Positions 25,561 to 34,356 of a stretch of 53,862 bases of DNA are shown piece after piece. Origin of the DNA: Bacteroidales bacterium (GTDB lineage Bacteria; Bacteroidota; Bacteroidia; Bacteroidales; P3); contig JAFVAM010000076.1 of the NCBI GenBank assembly GCA_017480525.1, forward strand, positions 1 to 53,862. Direction: 5' to 3'. The position numbers and the translations under genes are program-made. Numbering within the stretch: position 1 is the stretch's first letter; every line of letters begins with the position of its first letter. Under the pieces are notes generated by a model. The model saw nothing but the letters and a program-made list of their open reading frames with translations. It was not told where the DNA came from and searched no databases.

Positions 25561-27629
25561 TCCTGTGCCGCGTCTTCTGCAGGGTCGGCAGCCGTGTCGG
25601 AAGGTTCGGCGAGGACGATGTTGTCCTCTTCGTCAACGGCATCGACTGCCTCCACAGCCTCGACAGGCTTGGGTTCCCACACCCAGCGGTGTTCCACCAG
25701 ACGGAAGCCTATGACGAAGAGCGCGGCGAGGATGACGAGCCAGATGAGGCACTTCTTCCACCAGGCCATCTTCTTGTCGGCCAGAGGGTCTTTACCCACC
25801 ACCTTGGGGAACTTGGCCATGGAGGTCAGCGTGGCGCCAAAGGTGGTGTTGATCTTCACCACCGAGTTGATAGCCCAGCCGTTGGCATTCAGCAGGGGGC
25901 CGAGGTTACGCTTGCGCAGCTTGAGCCAGGCAAGGAGCATCGAGGGACCGGAGATGAAGATGACGATGGCCGCAACGAGGAGGATGATGTTGTACCACTT
26001 GGCTGTAACAAAACCGCCGAGGGTGGCCAGCGCGGCGCCGATGGCACCGAGGGCCAGTCCGATGGCGGCGAAGATGCCGGCGAACTTGGCGATGTCGAAC
26101 ATCTGGGCCTTCTTGCCGTCGGCGGCGGCAGCATCGGCAGCGGCCCCCTCCTGCTTGGCGGCGAGGTTCGTAGTGGTCTCGTCGGCCTTGGCAGTCATGT
26201 TTTCAAACTGCTTGGCCTCCTTCTCCTGGGCGTTTTTGGTGATTTTGTCGGTAATCCACTGTCCGAACTTGCGGTAGGGACTCCAGAAGGCCTGGCGGAT
26301 GGAGATGGGGTTGTCGATAATCTTGGTGACGGTGGCGTCCCAGTCGGTGCCGGTGCGGTCGTAGAAGACGGCATTCTTGCCTTCGTGGAGGTCCTTGATG
26401 TCGCCGTCGGTCAGCGCAGCCACGATGTCCATCTCCTGACCCTTGGTTTTGCTGACGCAGTGGCAATAGAGCAGGTAGAGGCCGCTCTTGCCGGCCGAGG
26501 CGAGGTGCTTGGGCATGTCGGTCACTTTGACGCAAAGGTCGCAGCAACGCTGGTCGATGAAGAGCCGACCGGCCTGGAAGACGGCTTCGGTGCCGGGGGC
26601 GCGGTTATAGAAATCCTTGAAGACAACAAAGTTGCGCAGCAGGGTGAAGAAGTCGCGGCAAAGGCGGAGAAGTTTCTCCACAGGCTCGATGGCGGCGCCG
26701 TGGACCTTCAGCTGTTCGGCCACGGTCTCGTCCATGGCGGTCTGCCCTGCGGCCTTCCAGGCTGCATAAGCGTCCACCTTGGCGAGGACGGCGTTCCACT
26801 CCTCCTCGCCAATGCTCTCCTTGCCGGCGAAGTCGACATCGAGCACCAGACTCTTCAGCGTGGCGAAAGCAGCCTGCCAGGCAGGGTTGATGCCACCCGT
26901 GAGAGGCAGGAGGGCCTCCTTGACGGGGCGCGCCAGCGGATAGCCGGAGATTTCGGCGGCGCTGTCGGCCAGGTTGTTGCCACTGATGGCGGCAATCTTG
27001 TCCACCTGCACATCGAGTACTCCGGAGGCATCCTCGTCGAACTGCACAAGTTTGCAGCGCATGAAATAGTCGGCCACCTTGGCGCGGAGGGCGTTGACGG
27101 CAGCTTCGGCGTCGTCGCTCTTGTCGCCGAAGGGCGGCTCATAGGGTTCAGCGTTGGCGGCAGTGTACTCGGCCTTGCATTTCTCTTCGTAGCCTGCCAT
27201 GTATTCAGCCACGTCGGCCAGCGTGATGCTTTCCTTGTCCTGCCCCAACTGTTTGAGGATGAGACGGGCGCTGTCGAGAACCTGTTTGCCCTCGTCGGTG
27301 TCGTCCTTCACCTGGGCGAAGTCGATGGCATCCTTGCCGTCGAGGAGATAGTCCATGTCGCGCAGCACCTTGGTGAGCCACTGCGAGGCGGCCACCACCT
27401 CGTTGACGCGGATGCGTCCGTCCTTGTCGGCATCGAGGAGGGTGAGCGTCTTCTCGTCGAACTCCAGCCCACTGACGGGGCAGCTGAGTACCGTCCAGAG
27501 TTTTTGGTCCAGTTCATGAAGGTGGGCCACATCGGCACCGGTCTCGATGTTGACGCGCGTCACACCACCCACGGTGCTGAAATTCCAGTTGTGTCCACTC
27601 TTGGAGATGAATTTGTTGATTTTTGCCAT
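25557..27629 (-). CDS. EF-hand membrane protein of unknown function
   Basis: I do not recognise this 690-residue protein as a named family. It has a perfect EF-hand calcium loop at residues 66-77 (DADKDGRIRVNE), preceded by an N-terminal domain starting MAKINKFISKSGHNWNFSTV. A second, degenerate loop (DEDASGVLDVQV) lies near residue 220. A largely helical middle region follows, then three membrane segments between about 530 and 660 and an acidic, alanine-rich tail. No signal peptide is seen, so the long N-terminal part is probably cytoplasmic. It is coupled by an ATGA overlap to the secreted EEP nuclease. The start at 27629 is chosen over 27692, which lies too close to the predicted transcription start. 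Confidence 0.7.
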   Translation of the reverse strand: MAKINKFISKSGHNWNFSTVGGVTRVNIETGADVAHLHELDQKLWTVLSCPVSGLEFDEKTLTLLDADKDGRIRVNEVVAASQWLTKVLRDMDYLLDGKDAIDFAQVKDDTDEGKQVLDSARLILKQLGQDKESITLADVAEYMAGYEEKCKAEYTAANAEPYEPPFGDKSDDAEAAVNALRAKVADYFMRCKLVQFDEDASGVLDVQVDKIAAISGNNLADSAAEISGYPLARPVKEALLPLTGGINPAWQAAFATLKSLVLDVDFAGKESIGEEEWNAVLAKVDAYAAWKAAGQTAMDETVAEQLKVHGAAIEPVEKLLRLCRDFFTLLRNFVVFKDFYNRAPGTEAVFQAGRLFIDQRCCDLCVKVTDMPKHLASAGKSGLYLLYCHCVSKTKGQEMDIVAALTDGDIKDLHEGKNAVFYDRTGTDWDATVTKIIDNPISIRQAFWSPYRKFGQWITDKITKNAQEKEAKQFENMTAKADETTTNLAAKQEGAAADAAAADGKKAQMFDIAKFAGIFAAIGLALGAIGAALATLGGFVTAKWYNIILLVAAIVIFISGPSMLLAWLKLRKRNLGPLLNANGWAINSVVKINTTFGATLTSMAKFPKVVGKDPLADKKMAWWKKCLIWLVILAALFVIGFRLVEHRWVWEPKPVEAVEAVDAVDEEDNIVLAEPSDTAADPAEDAAQE

Positions 27630-27725
27630 ATTATCTGTTTTTATATTTCCATTCCGTTCCATACCACAGGCAAGAGTCTTGTTTACAGGCATTTTGCATC
27701 CTTACACTCCCAACCTGTACATCTG

Positions 27726-27733
27726 CAAAGATA
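27726..27733 (-). promoter_or_regulatory. -7 element of the EF-hand/nuclease operon
   Basis: The minus strand reads TATCTTTGCAG, with transcription predicted from about 27719 and a leader of about 90 bases. Confidence 0.6.
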
Positions 27734-27800
27734 AACATTTTTTTGTAGAAGTACAAACAAATGTGCCTCGGAGACCGAAAAAAGTCTTTTTCCATCCGCC

Positions 27801-28559
27801 TCATCCCAGCACCACGTCCAACACCATCATCAGCACAAATCCCAAGGCGAAACCGATAGTGGAGAGATTGGAATGCTCGCCCTGCGAAGCTTCGGGTATC
27901 AACTCTTCCACCACTACATACATCATGGCGCCAGCCGCGAAGGCCAGCAGATAGGGCAGCGCCACGCCCAAGGCCGACGCCAGCAGAAGGATGGCCACGG
28001 AACCCAGAGGCTCCACCACGCCGCTGAGCGACCCGATGAGGAAGGACCGCCAACGCGAGTTGCCTTCGGCATACATGGGCATCGAGATGATGGCCCCTTC
28101 GGGGATGTTCTGGATGGCGATGCCAATGGAGACCGCCAAGGCGGCGCTGACGGTGAGACCGTGACCCTCGCCCGCGAAGACCACACCCACGGCCATGCCC
28201 TCGGGGAGGTTGTGGATGGTGACAGCCAAGGCCAGCATGGCGGTGCGCGAGAGGTGGGAACGAGGTCCTTCGGACTCGGTGGCGCCGACATGGAGATGGG
28301 GTGTCAGTGCATCGATGGCCAGCAGGAATCCCACTCCCACCAGGAAACCTATGGCAGCGGGCCAGATGCTGCCCCCCGCTATGTCGGCCGAGGGGATGAG
28401 CAGGCTCCACACGCTGGCCGCCACCATCACTCCGCTGGCAAAGCCAAGCAGCGTCTTCTGCAACCGCGCAGGAATCTCCTTCTTCATGAAAAACACGAAG
28501 GCCGACCCCAGCATGGTTCCCGCCAAAGGCAGTAGTATTCCGACAATTAGCGCATTCAT
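27801..28559 (-). CDS. ZIP-family metal transporter
   Basis: This 252-residue inner-membrane protein imports divalent metals such as zinc. It has eight membrane helices, the helix-4 motif HNLPEGMAVG, the helix-5 motif SIGIAIQNIPEGAIIS and VEPLGS, all of which form the metal site in ZupT-like proteins. The short His-containing loop LTPHLHVG lies between helices 3 and 4. It has its own promoter at 28580-28587. Confidence 0.93.
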   Translation of the reverse strand: MNALIVGILLPLAGTMLGSAFVFFMKKEIPARLQKTLLGFASGVMVAASVWSLLIPSADIAGGSIWPAAIGFLVGVGFLLAIDALTPHLHVGATESEGPRSHLSRTAMLALAVTIHNLPEGMAVGVVFAGEGHGLTVSAALAVSIGIAIQNIPEGAIISMPMYAEGNSRWRSFLIGSLSGVVEPLGSVAILLLASALGVALPYLLAFAAGAMMYVVVEELIPEASQGEHSNLSTIGFALGFVLMMVLDVVLG

Positions 28560-28579
28560 ATCCTTTCTTTTCTCCGCTG

Positions 28580-28587
28580 CAAAGATA
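28580..28587 (-). promoter_or_regulatory. -7 element of the ZIP transporter gene
   Basis: The minus strand reads TATCTTTGCAG; the predicted start is about 28573, a 14-base leader. Confidence 0.55.
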
Positions 28588-28632
28588 CAAACTTTTCATC
28601 AACCGACAAATGCCTGTCGGCACGAAGTGTCA

Positions 28633-30174
28633 CTATTCGTCGTCGAAGAAGACGCTGTACCACTTGCGTCGGGGTTCCGACACAGGTTGATGCAGCTCCA
28701 CTCCGAGGGCTTTCAGCGTGGCGTCGAGGCCCTGCTGGTTGTCGCTGAGTACCATCAGGCGGTCGCCGACATGCAAGAGTGTCTTGCCCGTGGGGACAAA
28801 GAAAGAGTCTCCACGCTTCACCATAATGGCCAGCGTCTTCTCGGGCAGGCGAAGGTCCATCAGGCGGCTACCGCCGGCAAACATAGGTTCGGTGATTTCT
28901 ATCTCCGTGGCGGCAGACTTTATCTCCTCCGGGAAATCGATGTCGAAATCGGACGACGCGGGTCTCGTCGGAGCCTCCGGTGCCTCGGAGACATCCAGCC
29001 AGTGTGCCACGAGAGGCAGCGAGGTGCCCTGCACCACAAGACTCACCAGGGTACAGAGAAACACGATGTTGAACATCTCGGCGCTGTGTGGCACACCACT
29101 GGCGCGGCAAAGAATGGCGAAAATGATGGGTACCGCACCGCGCAGACCCACCCACGACACAAAAAGGCGATCCTTGAAGGTGTAGCGCCGGAAGGGGGCC
29201 AGCGAGATGAAGACACTCAGCGGACGTGTGATGAAAATCATCACAAAGCTGACAATCAGCCCCGGAACCAGCACACTCTTCAGTTCCGACGGATTGACCA
29301 AGAGACCCAGCGTGAGGAACATCGAGAGCTGGGCCAGCCAGGTGATGCCGTCGAAGAAATTGCGCGTCGAGCGACGGTGGACAAATTTCGAATTTCCCAC
29401 CACCAGCCCGGCGATATAGACCGCCAGATAGCTATTGCCCTGAAGGTAATAGGTGGCAGAGAAAACGAAGAAGCTTGCCGCCAAAACGAGGATAGGGTAC
29501 AGCGACACATTGTCGACATTGATTCTGTTCACCATCCACACAATCCCCTTTCCGGAGGCCCATCCTGACACAGCACCGATGGCCAGCTGCATGAGAAGCA
29601 TGGCGATGGCGCCGCCCCAGTGGGGCGAACCTTCCTGCTGCACCATGCCGATGAAGGTCAGCACCAGAACGTAGGCCATCGGATCGTTGGCGCCGCTTTC
29701 CAGTTCCAGTGTGGGGCGCAGGTTGTGCTTCAGGTTCAATCCCTTGCCACGCAGGATTGAGAACACCGAGGCAGAGTCGGTACTGCTCATGGTGGAGGCC
29801 AGCAGAAGGCACAGCATAAATCCGATGCCCAACCGGCGGTCGATGACAAGCCAAAGCACCGCCCCCGTGGCCACGGCGGTGACAAGCACCCCGAGGGTGG
29901 CCAGCGAGATGCCGGGGCCGAGGACAGGCTTGATGTCGGCAATCTTGGTGTCCAGACCGCCGGAAAAGAGGATGGCACTGAGGGCTACGGTGCCTACAAT
30001 CTGCGCCACCTTGATGTTGTCGAAATGGAGGCCTATCCCGTCGCTACCGAAAAGCATCCCCACTCCGAGGAACAGGAGCAAGGCCGGCACTCCGAAACGT
30101 CCACCCGCTTTGCCTGCCAGTATGCTGGCGATGAACAGGATGGAGATGACAAGAAGAAAGAATTCTATCTGCAT
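28633..30174 (-). CDS. Potassium/proton antiporter (NhaP2/CvrA type)
   Basis: This 513-residue CPA1 antiporter has about 12 membrane helices and then a TrkA_C-like cytoplasmic domain from about residue 430 (GGSRLMDLRLPEKTLAIMVK, then TLLHVGDRLMVLSD). Core motifs are ILFSGGLDTKI, SSTDSASVFSIL, ELESGANDPMAYVLVL (the ND motif) and SWVGLRGAVPIIFA. It exchanges K+ or Na+ for protons. The start at 30174 (MQIEFFLLVIS) begins directly with a membrane helix. A run of ten G lies 108 bases upstream. Confidence 0.9.
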   Translation of the reverse strand: MQIEFFLLVISILFIASILAGKAGGRFGVPALLLFLGVGMLFGSDGIGLHFDNIKVAQIVGTVALSAILFSGGLDTKIADIKPVLGPGISLATLGVLVTAVATGAVLWLVIDRRLGIGFMLCLLLASTMSSTDSASVFSILRGKGLNLKHNLRPTLELESGANDPMAYVLVLTFIGMVQQEGSPHWGGAIAMLLMQLAIGAVSGWASGKGIVWMVNRINVDNVSLYPILVLAASFFVFSATYYLQGNSYLAVYIAGLVVGNSKFVHRRSTRNFFDGITWLAQLSMFLTLGLLVNPSELKSVLVPGLIVSFVMIFITRPLSVFISLAPFRRYTFKDRLFVSWVGLRGAVPIIFAILCRASGVPHSAEMFNIVFLCTLVSLVVQGTSLPLVAHWLDVSEAPEAPTRPASSDFDIDFPEEIKSAATEIEITEPMFAGGSRLMDLRLPEKTLAIMVKRGDSFFVPTGKTLLHVGDRLMVLSDNQQGLDATLKALGVELHQPVSEPRRKWYSVFFDDE

Positions 30175-30281
30175 AACATCGATATTTTTTTTTCGCATCC
30201 CTGCCACACGTCTCCGTGGCGGGGATTACGTCCATTGTCTAAATTTGGTGTCCACAAATTCTACGGACAGAAAAGAAAAAA

Positions 30282-30291
30282 GGGGGGGGGG
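30282..30291. repeat. Ten-base G homopolymer
   Basis: An uninterrupted run of ten G on the plus strand lies in the spacer between the small secreted-protein gene and the antiporter gene. It is 18 bases upstream of a loose -7-like TAGAATTTG on the minus strand. The rest of the 30175-30302 spacer holds no gene. Confidence 0.8.
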
Positions 30292-30302
30292 CGACGGAAA
30301 TA

Positions 30303-30653
30303 TCAAAGTCTGAGACAGCGCAGAAAATAGAGGTAGCCGCTCTGGGGGCAGAACGGCGAAAGGTAGGCAATCCCATACGGATGGAAACGACGCTGCATCT
30401 CCACAAAACAACCCTCCGCCATCGCAGAGCCGAAGGAGAGGAAACGGAGCGTGGTCGGGACGGAAACGGTGGGCTGTGCCACTGCCAGCACGTTTTCCAT
30501 GCCGAGATCCTGCCACTGCGGGCAGTCGCTGCGCGAGGAATCCTGCGCCTCCTCTTCGACATCAACGGTGAGAGCCTGAGAACATGCCATGCCCGGCCAC
30601 CCGACAAGCAGGAGCATCAACAGCACAGTCATATATGTCATGCGTCTCGCCAT
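30303..30653 (-). CDS. Small secreted protein of unknown function
   Basis: The 116-residue frame starts MARRMTYMTVLLMLLLVGWP and has a good signal peptide ending near AC-SQA. The mature part is acidic at first (VDVEEEAQDSSRSD) and contains an aromatic tail. There are no recognised domains. The signal peptide and clear position between aroQ and the antiporter favour a real gene, but its short length leaves doubt. Confidence 0.5.
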   Translation of the reverse strand: MARRMTYMTVLLMLLLVGWPGMACSQALTVDVEEEAQDSSRSDCPQWQDLGMENVLAVAQPTVSVPTTLRFLSFGSAMAEGCFVEMQRRFHPYGIAYLSPFCPQSGYLYFLRCLRL

Positions 30654-30724
30654 ACATTTTCATAACGCACAACCGAGGATTTTATTGCTATCCGCACAAA
30701 AACAAAAATGCAACAGAGCCTGTC

Positions 30725-31141
30725 TCACAACAAGGCACGGAGTGCCAGCTCATAGCCCTTGAGGCCGAGGCCGCAGACCATGCCGCGGCACGCAGAGGTG
30801 ACGAAAGAGTGGTGGCGATAGTCCTCGCGGGCGAAGATGTTGGAGAGGTGAACCTCGACCTTGGGCGCCGGGACGGCCAGCAGGGCGTCGCGCAGGGCCA
30901 CGGAGGTGTGGCTGTAGCCGCCGAAGTTGACGATGAGGCCGTCGGCTTCAAAACCCACACGCTGGATATGGTCGATAAGTTCGCCCTCGACATTGCTCTG
31001 GTAGTAGCCCAACTTCACCTCCGGGAATGTATCGCGGAGGCTGTCGAGATACTGCTCCATGGTTGTGGAGCCATAGACCTCCGGCTCGCGGCGGCCAGTG
31101 AGATTGAGGTTGGGGCCGTTGATGATTTCTATCTGGTTCAT
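30725..31141 (-). CDS. aroQ: Type II 3-dehydroquinate dehydratase
   Basis: This 138-residue enzyme removes water from 3-dehydroquinate in the shikimate pathway. The N-terminal motif IINGPNLNLTGRREPEVYGS contains the active-site Arg/Tyr region. YYQSNVEGELIDHIQ, FGGYSHTSVALRDAL and VEVHLSNIFAREDYRHHSF follow in the usual order; the residue usually found as Asn-Pro before GGY is Asn-Phe here. The start at 31141 (MNQIEI) is the family-like one. No other shikimate genes are nearby. Confidence 0.96.
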   Translation of the reverse strand: MNQIEIINGPNLNLTGRREPEVYGSTTMEQYLDSLRDTFPEVKLGYYQSNVEGELIDHIQRVGFEADGLIVNFGGYSHTSVALRDALLAVPAPKVEVHLSNIFAREDYRHHSFVTSACRGMVCGLGLKGYELALRALL

Positions 31142-31188
31142 GTTATGATAACGTATAAACAATACTTTTGTTGCACCTTATGCCATAA

Positions 31189-32559
31189 TCAAGTGTAGCA
31201 CCATGAACCTATAAGAAAGTCGTTATATAGGTAAGTTGTCCAGTAGACATTGAACAATATGGCGATGCTCAGCAGCGTGACGGCCACCCACGTCTTCATC
31301 TTCCGTCCGAAGAATACCAGCAAGGCCGATGCGAAGACCAGCCAACAACCACGAGTACGCGGATAGGAGAACAGGTCAATGCAAAGTACAGCGGCTACAA
31401 TCATTGCCACGGCCATACCCCACTGCCAAGCCCGGTTCCTCTCCGCAGTGGCCATATCATAGAGCAGGAAGACGAAGAACGGTGTGCATGTAAGGAGCCT
31501 GGCCTGCGAATAAAGGCAGCCGTGCTGAGTGATGAAGGCAAGCAACACATTGCCCACGAAGAAGAGTACCGAGAGCATCCGCAACTGCGCCATAGGCCCC
31601 TTCCCGATACCCCGCCACAGCGAGAGCACAAGCCACACAAGCGATGGCACCGTGAGTATCAGCATCAGGGGCCACGTAACACTGCGCCCCATCTCGGTCC
31701 AGTCCGTCAGTGGCCAATCCGGCAACGACAAAGATTTACCCCAATAACGCTGCGATGCAGCATACTCGAACCAATGCTCGGCACCATAGAGACGTTGTAC
31801 CACCATCACCACGAAGACTCCAAGCACTATCGGGGCCAGATGCCTTGCAACATCGAGGGCAAACTGCTTCCAGCCACCACGCGATGAGATGAAGTCCACC
31901 ACGTCAACAACCAACCATGCCACAATCATGATATTGCCGGCTGCCCGGGTCATGCTGCCCAGCAGGAATCCCACGAAATAAATCCAATAGCGTTCCTTGA
32001 CAAGGCCATACATGCCCAAGGCAATGCTGATGAAGAACAGTGCCTCGGAATAGGGTATCATGAAAATGACCGCATACGGAGCGCACAAAGGCAACAGCAG
32101 CGCCCAACGCGGTCGCCGGTCAGCAAAGAGCAACGCCATGAGGAGCAACCCCAAAGAGAATAGGCACCAATTGAAGACCGACACCCCGGCAGCCCCCAGT
32201 CCCGTCAGTCGCCACACGAGTGGAAACAGAGGGAAGAAAGCAAAAAAACCTGTCCATACATGGTCAGAATCGTACCCATACTGCCTGATCAAGTCGTAGA
32301 TAGCGGCATCCCACGAGAGCATATCAACGTCGGCTGGCCTTGTGAAAGGCTTCTCCACCTTCTCCGTATACCACGATCCATCGTCTTGGGTCACCTTCTC
32401 GTAGATCTTCACTACAGAACTTACCTTGCGGTAGACACTTTCGGTCTGCAACATTTTCCCACACAATACCACCGCCCCGGCAAACAGCAATGCCGCCGCT
32501 GCCGTCAAAGCCGCTATCCAAAGCGGCGAGTCATGGCCTGCTTTCATGCCCAGTTTCAT
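31189..32559 (-). CDS. PIG-V-like mannosyltransferase family membrane protein
   Basis: This 456-residue polytopic protein has about ten membrane helices. The luminal/periplasmic loop after helix 1 contains WDAAIYDLIRQYGYDSDHVW, and then come FFAFFPLFPLVWRLTG and FMIPYSEALFFISIALGMYG. This resembles PIG-V (GT76) lipid-linked mannosyltransferases, which use polyprenyl-phosphate sugars. The acceptor is unknown. The start at 32559 is the first ATG after the predicted gdhA terminator; 32547 is an alternative. Confidence 0.7.
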   Translation of the reverse strand: MKLGMKAGHDSPLWIAALTAAAALLFAGAVVLCGKMLQTESVYRKVSSVVKIYEKVTQDDGSWYTEKVEKPFTRPADVDMLSWDAAIYDLIRQYGYDSDHVWTGFFAFFPLFPLVWRLTGLGAAGVSVFNWCLFSLGLLLMALLFADRRPRWALLLPLCAPYAVIFMIPYSEALFFISIALGMYGLVKERYWIYFVGFLLGSMTRAAGNIMIVAWLVVDVVDFISSRGGWKQFALDVARHLAPIVLGVFVVMVVQRLYGAEHWFEYAASQRYWGKSLSLPDWPLTDWTEMGRSVTWPLMLILTVPSLVWLVLSLWRGIGKGPMAQLRMLSVLFFVGNVLLAFITQHGCLYSQARLLTCTPFFVFLLYDMATAERNRAWQWGMAVAMIVAAVLCIDLFSYPRTRGCWLVFASALLVFFGRKMKTWVAVTLLSIAILFNVYWTTYLYNDFLIGSWCYT

Positions 32560-32571
32560 GTCCTGCTGGTT

Positions 32572-32612
32572 ATAAAACCAAAGGGGCAGGCCAACATGGT
32601 GCCGACCTACCC
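32572..32612 (-). terminator. Probable terminator after gdhA
   Basis: The minus strand has GGGGTAGGTC pairing with GGCCTGCCCC (wobbles allowed) around a short loop, followed by TTTGGTTTTAT. It lies 37 bases after the gdhA stop. Confidence 0.65.
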
Positions 32613-32648
32613 CTCTTGATTTCAACTAATAAACTAATGAGTCAATCA

Positions 32649-33992
32649 TTAGATGATACCCTGAGCAACCATGGCGTTGGCAACACGCATGAAGCCGGCG
32701 ATGTTGGCGCCCTTCACGTAGTTGATGTGGCCGTCGGCCTCGCGACCGTGCTCGACGCACATGTCGTAGATGTTGTTCATGATGGTGTGGAGGTTCTTGT
32801 CGACCTCTTCGGCAGTCCAGTTGCGGTGCTCGGCGTTCTGGCAGATTTCGAGGCCAGAGGTGGCGACACCACCGGCGTTGACAGCCTTGCCGGGGCCGAA
32901 GGGTACCTTGGCAGCCTGGATGGCGGCGATGGCGGCGGGCTGGCAACCCATGTTGGAGACTTCAGCCACATACTTCACGCCATTGGCGAGGAGCATCTTG
33001 GCATCTTCCTCGGCGAGCTCGTTCTGGAAAGCGCAGGGCATAGCGATGTCGCACTTCACAATCCAAGCCTTCTTGCCGGCGGTGAACTTGGCCTGGCCGG
33101 GGAACTTGTCGGCCATGTCCTGAACCTTGTTGCGGTTCGAGGCACGCATGACGAGCATATAGTCGATCATCTCCTTGGTGATGCCGTTCTCAATCTCGCA
33201 GACACCGTCGGGACCGCTGATGGCGACGACCTTGGCGCCGAGTTCGACGGCCTTGATGGCAGCACCCCAAGCCACGTTGCCGAAGCCGGAGAGGGCAATG
33301 CGCTTGCCTTCCATCTTGTCGCCCTGCTGCTTCACCATGCGCTCGACATAGTAGATGGCGCCGAAGCCAGTGGCCTCGGGACGGATGAGGCTACCACCCC
33401 AGCCGTAGCTCTTGCCGGTGAGGGCACCGGTGGAGTGCTCGCGGGCGAGTTTCTTGTAGGCACCATAGAGGTAGCCGATTTCGCGGCCGCCCACTCCCAC
33501 GTCGCCGGCAGGGCTGTCCTGGTCGGGACCGATGTTGCGCCACAGCTCATACATGAAAGCCTGGCAGAAGCGCATGATTTCGGCGTCGCTCTTTCCGACG
33601 GGGTCGAAATCGGAACCACCCTTACCACCACCGAGAGGCAGCATGGTGAGGCTGTTCTTGAAGATCTGCTCGAAGCCGAGGAACTTCAGCATGGAGACGT
33701 TGACGGCCTTGTGGAAGCGGAGACCACCCTTGTAGGCGCCGAGGGCGGCGTTGAACTGGACGCGGTAGCCGAGGTTGGTGCAAACCTCGCCCTTGTCGTT
33801 CACCCAGGTCACACGGAAAGTGAAGATACGGTCGGGCTCGACGATGCGCTCGACAATCTTGTTAGCCTCGAATTCGGGGTGTTTGTTGTATTCCTCTTCG
33901 ATGGTCTCGAGGACCTCGCGGACGGCCTGCAAGTATTCGTTTTCACCGGGATGTTTGGCCTCCAGGTTGGCCATGATTTCGTTTACTTTCAT
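32649..33992 (-). CDS. gdhA: Glutamate dehydrogenase, hexameric NADP-type
   Basis: This 447-residue enzyme makes glutamate from 2-oxoglutarate and ammonia (or the reverse). Motifs are YRVQFNAALGAYKGGLRFH, LTMLPLGGGKGGSDFDPVGK with the catalytic Lys, the PAGDVGVGGREIGYLYG segment, the Rossmann motif LSGFGNVAWGA and the C-terminal CAFQNEL and NMGCQPAA. ATG at 33992 is preferred over TTG at 34001. It is a stand-alone gene with its own promoter and terminator. Confidence 0.98.
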   Translation of the reverse strand: MKVNEIMANLEAKHPGENEYLQAVREVLETIEEEYNKHPEFEANKIVERIVEPDRIFTFRVTWVNDKGEVCTNLGYRVQFNAALGAYKGGLRFHKAVNVSMLKFLGFEQIFKNSLTMLPLGGGKGGSDFDPVGKSDAEIMRFCQAFMYELWRNIGPDQDSPAGDVGVGGREIGYLYGAYKKLAREHSTGALTGKSYGWGGSLIRPEATGFGAIYYVERMVKQQGDKMEGKRIALSGFGNVAWGAAIKAVELGAKVVAISGPDGVCEIENGITKEMIDYMLVMRASNRNKVQDMADKFPGQAKFTAGKKAWIVKCDIAMPCAFQNELAEEDAKMLLANGVKYVAEVSNMGCQPAAIAAIQAAKVPFGPGKAVNAGGVATSGLEICQNAEHRNWTAEEVDKNLHTIMNNIYDMCVEHGREADGHINYVKGANIAGFMRVANAMVAQGII

Positions 33993-34037
33993 GTTATTCA
34001 ATTTATTATGTTAAACATTTATTTTATTTGAATACGG

Positions 34038-34045
34038 CAAATGTA
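34038..34045 (-). promoter_or_regulatory. -7 element of the gdhA promoter
   Basis: The minus strand reads TACATTTG, matching TAnnTTTG, with long A and T runs upstream that may act as an UP-like element. The predicted start is about 34031 and the leader is about 38 bases. Confidence 0.6.
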
Positions 34046-34187
34046 CACCTTTTTTTTAAATTGAAAAAAAAATTTTCATTATTTAACAAAAAACAGCCTT
34101 GCGGTTCAAAATCTCATCATATCTAACAATCTCATTCCCAAATCTTCAAGACATCATCTTCTTCCCAAATCCCTACCCTCTTTTTGT

Positions 34188-34222
34188 CATCCTCCTACCA
34201 ACACCCACGGTGGTAGGAGATG
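34188..34222. repeat. Dispersed palindromic repeat, copy D (shortened)
   Basis: CTCCTACCA (34192-34200) and TGGTAGGAG (34211-34219) are perfect inverted repeats around ten bases, extended by CATC/GATG (34188-34191, 34219-34222) with one bulged C. The core is longer than in the other copies and the GA-rich units are missing, though two further GGTAGGG blocks follow. The rest of 34046-34187 is AT-rich with no gene. Confidence 0.5.
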
Positions 34223-34282
34223 GTAGGGATATGGTAGGGCAACGGAAGGTTTTGGGTGCCGGAGGGTGAGAGAAACGGATGC

Positions 34283-34323
34283 AAAAAAGGGCGCGTCGCT
34301 CCGATGAGCAACGCGCCCTTTTT
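34283..34323. terminator. Bidirectional terminator after the alpha/beta hydrolase gene
   Basis: AAAAAGGGCGCGT pairs with ACGCGCCCTTTTT around a loop of about 14 bases, which holds a further GCTC/GAGC pair. It has A and T runs on both flanks and lies 34 bases after the hydrolase stop on the minus strand. Confidence 0.85.
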
Positions 34324-34356
34324 GGGGGAACGACGGCATTCGAGAAAGGCGGAATG

